This document shows positions 8,400 to 17,008 of a stretch of DNA of 64,000 nucleotides, one piece after another. A model generated the notes under the pieces. It searched no databases. It saw nothing but the letters and a program-made list of their open reading frames with translations, and was not told the DNA's origin. The position numbers were made by a program, and so were the translations under genes. Origin of the DNA: Steroidobacteraceae bacterium (GTDB lineage: Bacteria > Pseudomonadota > Gammaproteobacteria > Steroidobacterales > Steroidobacteraceae); assembly GCA_019634915.1 (NCBI GenBank), contig JAHCAN010000005.1:56623-120622 (forward strand), in the 5' to 3' direction. Each line of letters begins with the position of its first letter. Position 1 is the first letter of the stretch.

Positions 8400-10901
8400 T
8401 CAGAACCTGTAGCTGAAGTCGACTCCGTAGGTGCGCGGCGCGCCGAACTGCGACACCTCCTCGCCGAAGAACGAGATGATGCTCACGCGATACAGTTCAT
8501 CGGTCAGGTTCTTGCCCCATACCGCGACCTGCCACGGCGAATCCCCGGGCGAGAGCGCGATGCGCGCGTCCAGCAGGCCGTAGGCCTTCTCCTTCGCGAC
8601 GTTGTCGGTCGCCCAGAACATGTCGCTCTGCCAGGAGTAGTCGACGCGGAAGCTGAGCGCGTTCTCCCAGGCGCCGAGGCTCGTCGTGAAGTCGATGCCG
8701 GCGCTCAACTGCGTCTCCGGCGTGCGCTGCAGGCGGTTGTCGGAGCTGTCGAGACGCTGTCCCGTGGTCGGATCGAGGGCCGACTCGAGGAAGTCCTTGT
8801 ACTTCGCATCGACATACGAGCCCGACAGGTTGAACCGCAGCGCGTCGGTCGCCGCGAAGATGAACTCCGCTTCGACGCCCTTGATCTCGGCGCTCGCGGC
8901 GTTGTCGGTCAGGTTGCACAGGCACGCCGCGTTGGTCTGCGTGACCTGCAGGTCCTTGTAGTCCATGTAGAACACGTCGGCGTTGAGCCGGACGCGGTTG
9001 TCGAGCAGGTCCGTCTTGATGCCGAGCTCGTAGTTCCACGCGGTTTCCGGATTGAACGGCGTGCTCGCCTGCGCCGGGTTCGCCGGCGTGTCGTCGAAGC
9101 CGCCGCCCTTGAAGCCCTTCGCGACCGTCGCGTACAGGAACACGTCGTCGCTGGCCGTCCACTCGAGCGTCGCCTGCGGCGTCGTCTCGTGCCACTTGCG
9201 CGAGTACGGCGTGTCGAAGCCCGTGCCGGCCGAGTAGATCCACTGGTTCGGGGCGGCGCAGGCGGCCGGCGTCGGCGAGACCACGGTGCCGTCCGGCTGG
9301 CGGCAGAGGCCCTCGATCGTGACGTTCGGCCGCGGATCGTTCGGGCTGAAACGGTCGCCAGTCGCGACGACGAAGCCGCTCACCCGGCCGTCTTTCTTGT
9401 CCTCGGTGTAGCGCGCGCCGACGCTCAGCTTGACCGTATCGGTGAACTTGAAGCCGATCTGCGCGAAAGCCGCGGTGTTCTCGACCGTGCCGTCGTTGAT
9501 CCAGCGGTTCTCGCCGGACAGCGTCGACAGCGGATTGTTGCCGCCGGGCAGGACCGAGCCGAGGAAGTTCTCGCCGATGAAGCGGTCGGTCTTCTCGATG
9601 TCGTCCTTCTTGTAGTAGAGGCCGACGATCCAGTCCCAGCGGTTGCTGTCCGGGTTCGAGGTCAGCCGGAACTCCTGGCTGAACGCATTGCCGTCGACCG
9701 CCTCGCCGACCGGCTGCGCGAACAGGAACTGCCCGTTGTTCGAGGTCGCCGGGCGTGTGCCGTAGCGCGTGTTGATGTAACCGATGTAGTCGGCCCAGCG
9801 CGTCACGTCCCAGCCGAGTGCCTCGGGGCCGATGCCCGTCTGGTCATAGAGTTGCGCGCTCTCGACCTCGCGCCAGGAGGTCAGCGAGTTGAACGTGAAG
9901 CGGCCGGCGTCCTTCTCGATGTCGAGCGTCGCGCCCCAGTTATGCCGGTCGAGGAACTGCTGGATCCGATCCTCGCCGGCGTACTGCACGCTCTGTGCCA
10001 TGTTCTGCCGCGGGTTGGTGATGCCGAGGTAAGCGCGCAGGTTGCTCCACGGCCGCGTGCAGTTGGTGCGCAGGTAGGTCGTCTCGCACGAGCGCGTGCC
10101 GCCGTCGACGGCGACCGTGTTGATGCCGTTCGACTCGTCCTTCGAATAGTCGACGATGCCGCGCACCTTGAGGCCGCTGTCGCCGCCATCCCACAGCAGC
10201 TGGGCGCGCGCCTGGAAGGACTCGAGGTCCTCGACGTCGCGGTCGTGCAGGATGTCCTTCGCGAAACCGTCCCGCTTGCGCGCCTGGAACGAGAGGCGCC
10301 CGGCAAGCGAGTCCGAGAGCCCGCCGGTCAGCCAGCCCGACAGCAGCATCGCGTCGTAATTGCCGTAGGACGCGAGGATCTGGCCCGCGTTCTCGAATTT
10401 CGGCGCCGCCGTGATGACGCTGAGGGCGCCGCCGACGACGTTCTTGCCGAGCAGCACGCCCTGCGGGCCGCGAATCAGCTCGACGCGCTCGAGATCGTAG
10501 AGATCGAAGTTGTAGTCACCGCTCCTGCCGACGTAGACGCCGTCGACGAAGGTGCCGACCGAAGGGTCGGAGGTCGGCGAATCGAGGCGCGTGTTGGTGA
10601 TGCCGCGGATGTTCAGCTCCATGTCGAGCGGCGACAGCGCGGTCATCGAGAATGCCGGCACGCTGTTGGCCAGGTCGCCGATCGAATACAGCTTGTTCTG
10701 CTCGAGCATTTCACCCGTGTAGGCGCTGATCGCGACCGCGGTCGTCTGCAGCGCGGTCTCGCGCCGCTGCGCGGTGACCATCACCTCTTCGAGCGCCTGG
10801 GCCCATACGCCCTGCGCCGCGGTCAGTGCGCAGGCGGCGCCGAGGACAAGGACGCTCGCTGTGCGCAGACTGCGCGCACGCCGGCCGGCTTGAAGTTTCA
10901 T
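8400..10901 (-). CDS. TonB-dependent outer-membrane receptor
   Basis: An 833-residue TonB-dependent receptor. It has a signal peptide (MKLQAGRRARSLRTASVLVLGAACALTAAQGVWA), a TonB-box-like EEVMVTAQRRE just after it, a plug domain with GVLLGKNVVGGALSVIT and a 22-strand-type barrel ending in the aromatic FSYRF. I start at the ATG at 10901, which has GAGGGG upstream and gives a proper signal peptide; the frame stays open much further but without coding character. Receptors of this sort, beside catabolic genes in gammaproteobacteria and sphingomonads, import large or hydrophobic substrates across the outer membrane. It heads the operon continuing to the NTF2-like protein and thiolase, which suggests substrate uptake for that pathway. 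Confidence 0.93.
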   Translation of the reverse strand: MKLQAGRRARSLRTASVLVLGAACALTAAQGVWAQALEEVMVTAQRRETALQTTAVAISAYTGEMLEQNKLYSIGDLANSVPAFSMTALSPLDMELNIRGITNTRLDSPTSDPSVGTFVDGVYVGRSGDYNFDLYDLERVELIRGPQGVLLGKNVVGGALSVITAAPKFENAGQILASYGNYDAMLLSGWLTGGLSDSLAGRLSFQARKRDGFAKDILHDRDVEDLESFQARAQLLWDGGDSGLKVRGIVDYSKDESNGINTVAVDGGTRSCETTYLRTNCTRPWSNLRAYLGITNPRQNMAQSVQYAGEDRIQQFLDRHNWGATLDIEKDAGRFTFNSLTSWREVESAQLYDQTGIGPEALGWDVTRWADYIGYINTRYGTRPATSNNGQFLFAQPVGEAVDGNAFSQEFRLTSNPDSNRWDWIVGLYYKKDDIEKTDRFIGENFLGSVLPGGNNPLSTLSGENRWINDGTVENTAAFAQIGFKFTDTVKLSVGARYTEDKKDGRVSGFVVATGDRFSPNDPRPNVTIEGLCRQPDGTVVSPTPAACAAPNQWIYSAGTGFDTPYSRKWHETTPQATLEWTASDDVFLYATVAKGFKGGGFDDTPANPAQASTPFNPETAWNYELGIKTDLLDNRVRLNADVFYMDYKDLQVTQTNAACLCNLTDNAASAEIKGVEAEFIFAATDALRFNLSGSYVDAKYKDFLESALDPTTGQRLDSSDNRLQRTPETQLSAGIDFTTSLGAWENALSFRVDYSWQSDMFWATDNVAKEKAYGLLDARIALSPGDSPWQVAVWGKNLTDELYRVSIISFFGEEVSQFGAPRTYGVDFSYRF

Positions 10902-10996
10902 ATTGCTGAACCCCTCGCGCGACGGCATCGCGTCGCTTGCTGTCTTGGTTGTCGATCCACCGGGCGGGCCGGCGTGTTGCGCCGCCGCCACCTCAC

Positions 10997-11010
10997 TTGC
11001 ACAACGAGAC
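10997..11010 (+). promoter_or_regulatory. Copy B of recurring motif TTGCACWACGAKAC
   Basis: The plus strand reads ACTTGCACAACGAGAC ending at 11010, in the 160-base region upstream of the TonB receptor. On the minus strand a possible promoter for the receptor is TTGCGT followed after 18 bases by TAGACT, close to this site. The copy lies 96-109 bases before the receptor ATG. See the finding on the four-site motif. Confidence 0.4.
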
Positions 11011-11061
11011 CGGAGTCTACAGTCGGGTGTGACGGCAACGCAAGGAAACAGCGTTGCGTAT

Positions 11062-12123
11062 TCACTGACCACGCTCGAAGCGCGCACGATACGGCGCGAC
11101 GGTCGGCCAGGCGAAGAAGCCCGGTGGCGCGGCACATACATCCGGGATCGCGCGCAGCGCGAGCGCGATCGTGGCGTCGGTCGCCGCACGCATGTGGGGC
11201 GCCTGCGGGTCCGGATCCTCGATCGCGATCGTCGCGCGCACGTTGGGCCGGCCCCTGATCTCGATCCGCCAGTGGGCTGCCTCACGGCCGCTGCGGCCCT
11301 GCAGGGCCGGGTCCGCGGTCCAGGTCACCGAATGAACGAGCTGCCCGCCGTCCGCGAGCGCAGCGCGCCAGCGCCACTCGGTCGCCGCCACGGTCCCGGC
11401 ACGTACGGTGCCGGCCCTGATCGCGATGTCGTGCGGTGCGAGCGTCAGCTGGTGTTCGGGGGTGAGGCGGACGATCGGCACGCGCAGGGCGTCGGCGACC
11501 GCATGCAGCACCTCCATGAACAGCTCCTGGTACAGCGCGGCGAGTTTGCCGCGTGTGATGTCCTGCTCCGCCGGATCCGTGCCGAAGCCCATCGTGCCGA
11601 ATACGAACTCCGCCGATGGCATGCTCGATGCGTCGGCGAGCTCGTACCACTCGACGGCCTCCAGCCGGGCGCACAGGCCGGTCAGCGTGGTCGCGATGCG
11701 CTCGGCGATGAAGCCCGGATTCAGGCCGAGGCCGGCAAGCACGCTGCCGCCACGCCGGCACGCGTCGAGGAGCGGACCGGCATAGGCCGTGCCATGACAG
11801 GCGGGATGGTGGAACCCGGCCGTCGAGATGACGTGGATGCCCGCCCCGAGCAGGCGCTCGACGTCGGCGTTCTGCGCCGCGTAGGGCTCCGACACCCGCG
11901 GCGTGTGGATCACGACGTCCGGCGCGAGCGCAATGACGGCCTCGATCGAGCCGGTCGCGAGCACTCCGGTCGCGGGACGCCGCGCGATGTCGCCGGCATC
12001 GCGCCCCAGCTTGCGCTCATCGTAGACATGGACGCCGACGAGCTCGAGGTCCGGGTGATCGATGATCCGCCGCAGCGCCGTACGCCCCATCGAGCCCGTT
12101 GCCCATTGCACGACCCGGTACAT
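11062..12123 (-). CDS. Dihydrodipicolinate-reductase-like NAD(P)-dependent oxidoreductase
   Basis: A 353-residue protein with an N-terminal Rossmann fold (RVVQWATGSMGRTALRRIIDHPDLELVGVHVYD) and a DapB-like C-terminal domain. It belongs to the group usually annotated as dihydrodipicolinate reductase N-terminal-domain proteins, related to 2,4-diaminopentanoate dehydrogenase. Members occur in steroid and lipid catabolic clusters and are not lysine-biosynthesis enzymes. It is followed 9 bases later by the DUF1295 gene on the same strand (which lies upstream in transcription), and the TonB receptor is next downstream. Cofactor binding is well supported; the substrate is unknown. Confidence 0.83.
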   Translation of the reverse strand: MYRVVQWATGSMGRTALRRIIDHPDLELVGVHVYDERKLGRDAGDIARRPATGVLATGSIEAVIALAPDVVIHTPRVSEPYAAQNADVERLLGAGIHVISTAGFHHPACHGTAYAGPLLDACRRGGSVLAGLGLNPGFIAERIATTLTGLCARLEAVEWYELADASSMPSAEFVFGTMGFGTDPAEQDITRGKLAALYQELFMEVLHAVADALRVPIVRLTPEHQLTLAPHDIAIRAGTVRAGTVAATEWRWRAALADGGQLVHSVTWTADPALQGRSGREAAHWRIEIRGRPNVRATIAIEDPDPQAPHMRAATDATIALALRAIPDVCAAPPGFFAWPTVAPYRARFERGQ

Positions 12124-12132
12124 CCGCCCGCC

Positions 12133-12948
12133 TCAGCCGCGCTTCGGCGGCCAGGGCAGGAAGCCGCTGGTCCTCGCCACGTAGTCGGCGTAGCCGGGCC
12201 GGGTGCGCGCCATGCGTTTCTCGAGCAGCCGCTTGCCGGTCACGTTCAGCAGGAAGTGCGTCATCAGCAGCGGCGAGAACGCCGTGAGCAGGCCGAGCGG
12301 GCTGTCGCAGGCGAGCAGCCACAGACCCCACCACAGGCAGGCATTGCCGAAGTAGTTCGGGTGACGCGTGTAGCGCCACAGGCCGGTGTCGAGGATGCGG
12401 CCGTGCATCGACGGGTCGGCCCTGAAGCGCGCCAGCTGCCGGTCGCCGATCGCCTCGAAGAGGAATCCGCCCGCCCACAGCAGGATGCCGAGCATTGCGA
12501 CGCCGCCGATCGCGGCGGGCCGCTCGAGATACTGCGCGAGCTGCACCGGCATCGATATCAGCCAGATCAGCGCGCCCTGCAGCAGGAACACCTTCGTCAA
12601 CGTATGCAGGTGCAGCCGCCGGCCTTCATGGCGCTTGCGGAACGCCGCGGTATAGCGCGGGTCCTCGCCCTTGCCGTGGTTGCGCCACCAGAGATAGAGG
12701 CCGAGCCGCGCCGCCCAGACGGTCGTCAGCAGCGTGACGATCGTGCGGCGCGGGTCGCTGTCGACGTCGGCCGAGAGGAACCAACCGAGCACCGCGACGA
12801 CGCCGAAACCGGGGCCCCAGAAGATGTCGATGATGCTCACGTCGCGCAGGCGGATACTGAGCAGCCAGAGCGCCAGCACACAGGCGAGCAGCACCAGCGC
12901 GGTCGCCGCGAGATTCAGGCCGAGGCCCGGACCGAGATCGCTCAGCAA
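12133..12948 (-). CDS. DUF1295 membrane protein, steroid 5-alpha-reductase-like
   Basis: About 271 residues with six or so hydrophobic helices and the C-terminal motif TGLWRYTRHPNYFGNACLWWG near residue 198. RHPNYFGN is the hallmark of DUF1295/3-oxo-5-alpha-steroid 4-dehydrogenase and isoprenylcysteine-methyltransferase-like membrane enzymes. These act on steroids or other isoprenoid lipids in the inner membrane, often with NADPH. The start is uncertain: no ATG lies near the front, and TTG at 12948, overlapping the SDR stop at 12942 by 7 bases, is the best candidate. It is coupled to the SDR gene upstream and the reductase downstream. Confidence 0.85.
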   Translation of the reverse strand: MLSDLGPGLGLNLAATALVLLACVLALWLLSIRLRDVSIIDIFWGPGFGVVAVLGWFLSADVDSDPRRTIVTLLTTVWAARLGLYLWWRNHGKGEDPRYTAAFRKRHEGRRLHLHTLTKVFLLQGALIWLISMPVQLAQYLERPAAIGGVAMLGILLWAGGFLFEAIGDRQLARFRADPSMHGRILDTGLWRYTRHPNYFGNACLWWGLWLLACDSPLGLLTAFSPLLMTHFLLNVTGKRLLEKRMARTRPGYADYVARTSGFLPWPPKRG

Positions 12949-13868
12949 GGGCTGATCCCCGGCGCGCTCGCGTAGAACTGGTCGAACGCGGCGAGCGCAT
13001 CCGCGAACTGCAGCGCCGGCGAGATCGCCTCGATGGCCGCGGCATCGGCCGCCAGCCGTTCGGCGCACAGCTCGGCCGCGCGCGTGTACGCGACACCGGG
13101 CCCTTCCGACACGAACGCGCGCCTGAACGCCCCCTTGCCGGCGACGATCACCTCGCCGTTCGACGCGCAGCGCTCGCTCGCGAACCATGCGATCAGCGGC
13201 GCGACATGCCCGGGTGGCATGGTCGCCGCCATGTCCGGTGGTGAATTCGCCGCCGTCATGCCCGTGTACGCGTAAGGGGCGACGGCATTGCAATGCACGC
13301 CGCAGCGCGCGCCCTCCTGGGCGAGCGAGCGCATCAGGCCGAGCAGCGCGGCCTTGGATGCCGAATAGGCGGAGAGCCCGTGCAGTCCGTGCAGTCCGGC
13401 GGCCGACGTCGACACGACGATCCGCCCGTAGCCGGCGGTGCGCATGTGCGCGAAGGCCGCATGCGTGACGTACAGCGAACCGTAGAAGTTCACGTCGAAG
13501 ATGTCGCGAAACTGCGCGATCGTGAGCCGGTGGAACGGCAGGTGCTGGCCCACCCCCGCGTTGTTGACCAGCGCGTCGAGCCGCCCCCACGCTCCGATCG
13601 CGCGATCGACCATGCGCAGGCCCGAGTCCGGATCACGCACGTCTTCCCAATCGGGCAGTGCCTCGCCGCCGCCGGCGCGAATCGCGGCGACCGTCTTTTC
13701 GGCGCTCGTGGCGCCGTCGGCGTCGTCCGGCCGGCGCCGATTGTTGACCAGCACGCGTGCGCCGCGCCGCGCCAGCTCGAGCGCATAGGCGCGGCCCAGC
13801 CCGTTGCCCGCGCCGGTCACGATCGCGACGCGACCGTCGAGCCGCAAGGCATCGGCCCCGCGCACCAT
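12942..13868 (-). CDS. SDR-family oxidoreductase
   Basis: A 308-residue classical short-chain dehydrogenase/reductase. The nucleotide-binding motif TGAGNGLGRAYA is near residue 17, NNAG follows, and the catalytic Ser and YSASK (Tyr/Lys near 168) are present. The C-terminal extension to about 308 residues resembles the SDR domain of peroxisomal multifunctional beta-oxidation enzymes (NG rather than SG in the first motif). That would suit 3-hydroxyacyl-CoA or hydroxysteroid oxidation. The ATG at 13868 follows the NTF2-like stop by one base, which decides the start and indicates translational coupling. Confidence 0.9.
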   Translation of the reverse strand: MVRGADALRLDGRVAIVTGAGNGLGRAYALELARRGARVLVNNRRRPDDADGATSAEKTVAAIRAGGGEALPDWEDVRDPDSGLRMVDRAIGAWGRLDALVNNAGVGQHLPFHRLTIAQFRDIFDVNFYGSLYVTHAAFAHMRTAGYGRIVVSTSAAGLHGLHGLSAYSASKAALLGLMRSLAQEGARCGVHCNAVAPYAYTGMTAANSPPDMAATMPPGHVAPLIAWFASERCASNGEVIVAGKGAFRRAFVSEGPGVAYTRAAELCAERLAADAAAIEAISPALQFADALAAFDQFYASAPGISPC

Positions 13869-13869
13869 C

Positions 13870-14343
13870 TCAGTGCCGGGCGTCGGCCGGCGCGACACCC
13901 ATCGCCGCGCGCAACTGGGCATGGTCGTAATACTCGCGCCAGACCTTGACCTTGCCGTCCTCGATCTCGAGCACGCCGACCACCGGCACCGCGCCGGCGT
14001 GGCCCTTGTAGACGAATTCGTCCACGCGTTCGATGAACACGCGCCCGTCGATCACGCCGATGTGGCGCAGCTTCAGCTCGATCCTCTCGATGCCCGGCGC
14101 CAGCAGGCCGAGTCGCGCGCGGATGGCCTCGCGCCCGACGAGCGGCTCCTGCATCATGCTGTGCAGCACGCCGTCGACAGCGAACAATGCATAGACGCGC
14201 TCCCAGTCGAGTGCCTGCCAGGCCTGCACCATCTGCCGCGCCACGGCCAGCTTTTCGGCATCGGTATCGGCAGACGCAGGAGTCGACATCGACAGGCTCC
14301 CCAGGGCAACGATCGCCGCGCAAACGGCACTGCGTATGGGCAT
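13870..14343 (-). CDS. Exported NTF2/SnoaL-like protein, limonene-epoxide-hydrolase type
   Basis: A 157-residue protein starting at the ATG at 14343, with AGGGG about 12 bases upstream. MPIRSAVCAAIVALGSLSMSTPASA is a Sec signal peptide, so the NTF2 domain is periplasmic, unlike the other three in this island. VFIERVDEF keeps the R-x-D pair of limonene epoxide hydrolases, and VLEIEDGKVKVWREYYD keeps the W but has Glu in place of the catalytic Asp. It is the first gene of the run toward the SDR and DUF1295 genes. An in-frame ATG at 14376 would extend it but would spoil the signal peptide. Confidence 0.84.
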   Translation of the reverse strand: MPIRSAVCAAIVALGSLSMSTPASADTDAEKLAVARQMVQAWQALDWERVYALFAVDGVLHSMMQEPLVGREAIRARLGLLAPGIERIELKLRHIGVIDGRVFIERVDEFVYKGHAGAVPVVGVLEIEDGKVKVWREYYDHAQLRAAMGVAPADARH

Positions 14344-14362
14344 GGCCAAGTTACCCCTCTGA

Positions 14363-14376
14363 GTCTCGTAGTGCAA
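14363..14376 (-). promoter_or_regulatory. Copy C of recurring motif TTGCACWACGAKAC
   Basis: The minus strand reads ACTTGCACTACGAGAC just upstream of the exported NTF2-like gene (20-33 bases before its ATG). It matches copies A and B at 14 or more of 16 positions. The close distance to the start codon would suit a repressor site; this is inference. Confidence 0.4.
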
Positions 14377-14470
14377 GTTAGGGGATCATTCAACCTCAGC
14401 GGACCGTGCTTGGCAACCTCCGACCCGGCGGCCGGCGGCACGAACGACGAAGGGCCTTGGCGGCATTGCC

Positions 14471-14666
14471 GCGTTCCGGCGGGCAGCTGACGCCTCCGGC
14501 GACGGGCGTGGAGAGCGCCGAGTCGCGGCGAGCAGCGCCCGGCGTCGGCGAGGGTTCTGCTGCCGCGACACCATTCCGCCGGGCGCCGCCGCGGCGAGGG
14601 CACACCGCCGCAGGCGGTGCGCTCGACCCGCCCGCCGCCGGAGGCGTCAGCTGCCCGCCGGAACGC
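14471..14666 (+). repeat. Structured dispersed repeat, copy 1
   Basis: This fills most of the 346-base gap between the exported NTF2-like gene and the MMPL gene. A core of 106 bases (14516-14621) lies between inverted arms 14471-14515 and 14622-14666. The outer 30 bases of the arms are perfectly complementary and the full 45-base arms pair at about 41 positions. The core carries the family landmarks GGTTCTGCTGCCGC and a hairpin ACCGCC-GCA-GGCGGT. The right arm ends 24 bases from the MMPL stop codon. Short open frames through it (for example a 95-codon one on the plus strand) look like structure, not genes. Confidence 0.8.
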
Positions 14667-14689
14667 CGCGAGCCCGTCAGCCCCGCTCG

Positions 14690-17008
14690 CTAAGCCCCGC
14701 CGGGCCGCCGAACGAGCCAGGCCGCCAGCGCCGGCAGCAGGATGATCGCGCCCAGCATGTTCACGAGGAACATGAAGGTCAGCATCACGCCGATGTCGGC
14801 CTGGAACTTCAGCGGCGAGAACACCCAGGTCGCGACGCCGATCGCGAGCGTGATGCCGGTGAAGATGATGCTCGCGCCGGTCACGCGCATCGTGTGCTCG
14901 TAGGCGTCGCGCACCGACTCGCCCCGGTGCAGGTATTCCTGCATGCGGCTGTAGAGATAGATGCCGTAGTCGACGCCGATGCCGGCGCCGAGCGCGACCA
15001 TCGGCAGCGTGGTCACCTTGAGACCGATGCCGACGATCGCCATGACCGCATAGACGAGCACCGACACGAGCGCGAGCGGCAGCACGACCACGATCACGCC
15101 GAGCAGCGAGCGGAAAGTGAGCAGGCACATGATGCTGACCGCCGCGAACACGCCCGCGAGGATCGGGAACTCCTTCGCCCTGACCTCTTCGTTGGTCGCC
15201 GCCATGACGCCGACGTTGCCGGTCGCGAGCCGGAACTGCGCGCCCGCTACCGGGTTCGCGGCGCGCCATGCCTTCGCGGCGGCGACGATGCGCTCGATCG
15301 TCGCGGCCTTGTGGTCCTCGAGGAAGATGTATACCGGCACGATCGTGCAGTCGGCGTTCAGCAGACCGGTGCTCGTCTCGATGTAGCGTGTCGACTGCGT
15401 CAGCGTGTCGGGGTTGCGCGGGATGCTGCGCCAGGCGAGGCTGCCCTCGTTCCAGCCGGCGATCGCGATCTTCGCCACGTACGGCAGCGTGACCACATCC
15501 TGCACGCCCGCCACGTTCTGCATGTGCCAGGCGAAGCGGTCGACCGCGGTCATCGTGTCGTAATCGACGCACACCGGCTCCGTCGCGCTGACGATCACCG
15601 TGAACACGTCGACGCCGATCGAGAACCGCGACGTGATCAGGTCGCTGTCGAGGTTGTAGCGTGAATCGGCGCGCAGTTCGGGCACCCCGGCCTGCGTATC
15701 ACCGATCGGCGTCTCGCGCCCTTTCCACAGTCCGAAGACCGCGAGGCCGAGCGCGATCGCGATGATCAGCGCCGCCGGAGCGCGGTTCGTGATCCGCGCA
15801 AGGGCGTGCCACCAGCGCGCGAGCCGCGCCTGGCGGGCATGGACCCGCCCGCTGTAGCCAGGGGCGAACCTGACGTAGGACACCAGCACCGGCAGCAGCA
15901 CGAGGTCGGTCAGGATCACGATCGCGACGCCGATGCTCGCGGTGACCGCCATCTCGCGTATCACCTGCACCGGGATCATCAGGATCGTGACGAAGCCGAC
16001 CAGGTCGGCGAGCAGCGCGACGATTGCCGGCGTGAACAGCTGGTGGAAGGTGCGTCGCGCCGCGTCGAGGCTGCCGAGCCCCTCGAGGACCGCGTCGGCC
16101 ACGGCGCTGATCTTCTGCACGCCGTGGCTCACGCCGATCGCGAAGATCAGGAACGGCACCAGCAGGCCGAGCGGATCGATCCCCTGGCCCAGCACGACCA
16201 GCGTGCCGAGCTGCCAGATCACCGCGATGATCGAACACACGACCGGCACGAGCGCGACGCGGAACGATTGGCAGTAGATCCACACCGCGAGCAGCGTCAG
16301 CAGCAGCGTGGCGATCGCGAAGACGATCACGGACAGCGCGCCGGCGGCGATGTCACCCATCACCTTGGCGAAGCCGATGATGTGCACGTCGATGCCGTCG
16401 CCCTGGATCTGCCCGCGCACCCGGCTCTCGAGCTCGCGCGCGATCTTGATCGGGTCGACCGGCCGGCCGTTCGCGTCCTGGTCGAGCACGGTGGCCGTAA
16501 CCAGCGCGCCCGAGAAGTCGTTCGCCACCAGCCGCCCGACGATGCCGGCCTTGAGGATGTTCTCGCGCACCTCGGCCATCGCCGCCGGCGTCGGCTGGAA
16601 ATCGGCCGGCACCACGTTGCCGGCCTCGATACCGTCCTCGACGACCTCGAGATAACGCACGTTCGGCGTGAACAGCGACTGCACGCGGCCGCGGTCGATG
16701 CCGTCCATCACGATCACTTCGTCGGTCGCGCGCTTCAGCGCCGCGAAAAATGCCGGCGTGAACATGTTGCCGTCGCGCGCGACGATCGCGATCAGCACGC
16801 GGTTGGCGCCGCGGAACTCCTCGATCGCCGGATCGAGGTAGGTGCGCATGTATTCGTGCTGCGTCGGCAACTGCTTGGTGAACGATGCGTCGATGCGCAG
16901 GCCGCGCGCGCAGATCACCGCGAACGCGACCGTCAGCAGCGCGAAGACGAGCACGATCGTCCTGCGGTGATCGAAGATCGGGTGCTCGAGGCGGTCGGCG
17001 AGCTTCAT
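14690..17008 (-). CDS. MMPL/RND-family transporter
   Basis: A 772-residue inner-membrane protein of the resistance-nodulation-division superfamily, MMPL branch. It has TM1 at about residues 18-36, a large periplasmic domain, a block of five or six helices in the middle (including FAIGVSHGVQ), a second periplasmic domain and a final helix block ending ILLPALAAWLVRRPG. GAGIGVDYGIYLYSRMQEYL is the GxGxDYxxxL-like motif carrying proton-relay residues. MMPL proteins (MmpL3, HpnN) move lipids or hopanoids using the proton motive force. Its ATG overlaps the stop of the YCF48-like gene by 4 bases (ATGA), so the two are translationally coupled. Confidence 0.92.
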   Translation of the reverse strand: MKLADRLEHPIFDHRRTIVLVFALLTVAFAVICARGLRIDASFTKQLPTQHEYMRTYLDPAIEEFRGANRVLIAIVARDGNMFTPAFFAALKRATDEVIVMDGIDRGRVQSLFTPNVRYLEVVEDGIEAGNVVPADFQPTPAAMAEVRENILKAGIVGRLVANDFSGALVTATVLDQDANGRPVDPIKIARELESRVRGQIQGDGIDVHIIGFAKVMGDIAAGALSVIVFAIATLLLTLLAVWIYCQSFRVALVPVVCSIIAVIWQLGTLVVLGQGIDPLGLLVPFLIFAIGVSHGVQKISAVADAVLEGLGSLDAARRTFHQLFTPAIVALLADLVGFVTILMIPVQVIREMAVTASIGVAIVILTDLVLLPVLVSYVRFAPGYSGRVHARQARLARWWHALARITNRAPAALIIAIALGLAVFGLWKGRETPIGDTQAGVPELRADSRYNLDSDLITSRFSIGVDVFTVIVSATEPVCVDYDTMTAVDRFAWHMQNVAGVQDVVTLPYVAKIAIAGWNEGSLAWRSIPRNPDTLTQSTRYIETSTGLLNADCTIVPVYIFLEDHKAATIERIVAAAKAWRAANPVAGAQFRLATGNVGVMAATNEEVRAKEFPILAGVFAAVSIMCLLTFRSLLGVIVVVLPLALVSVLVYAVMAIVGIGLKVTTLPMVALGAGIGVDYGIYLYSRMQEYLHRGESVRDAYEHTMRVTGASIIFTGITLAIGVATWVFSPLKFQADIGVMLTFMFLVNMLGAIILLPALAAWLVRRPGGA

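Noticed and set aside
14471-14666. Reading the repeat arms as simple Rho-independent terminators
   Set aside because: The arms are too long and far apart, no U tract follows either strand, and copy 2 lies between divergent genes where no terminator is needed. Attenuation is still possible.
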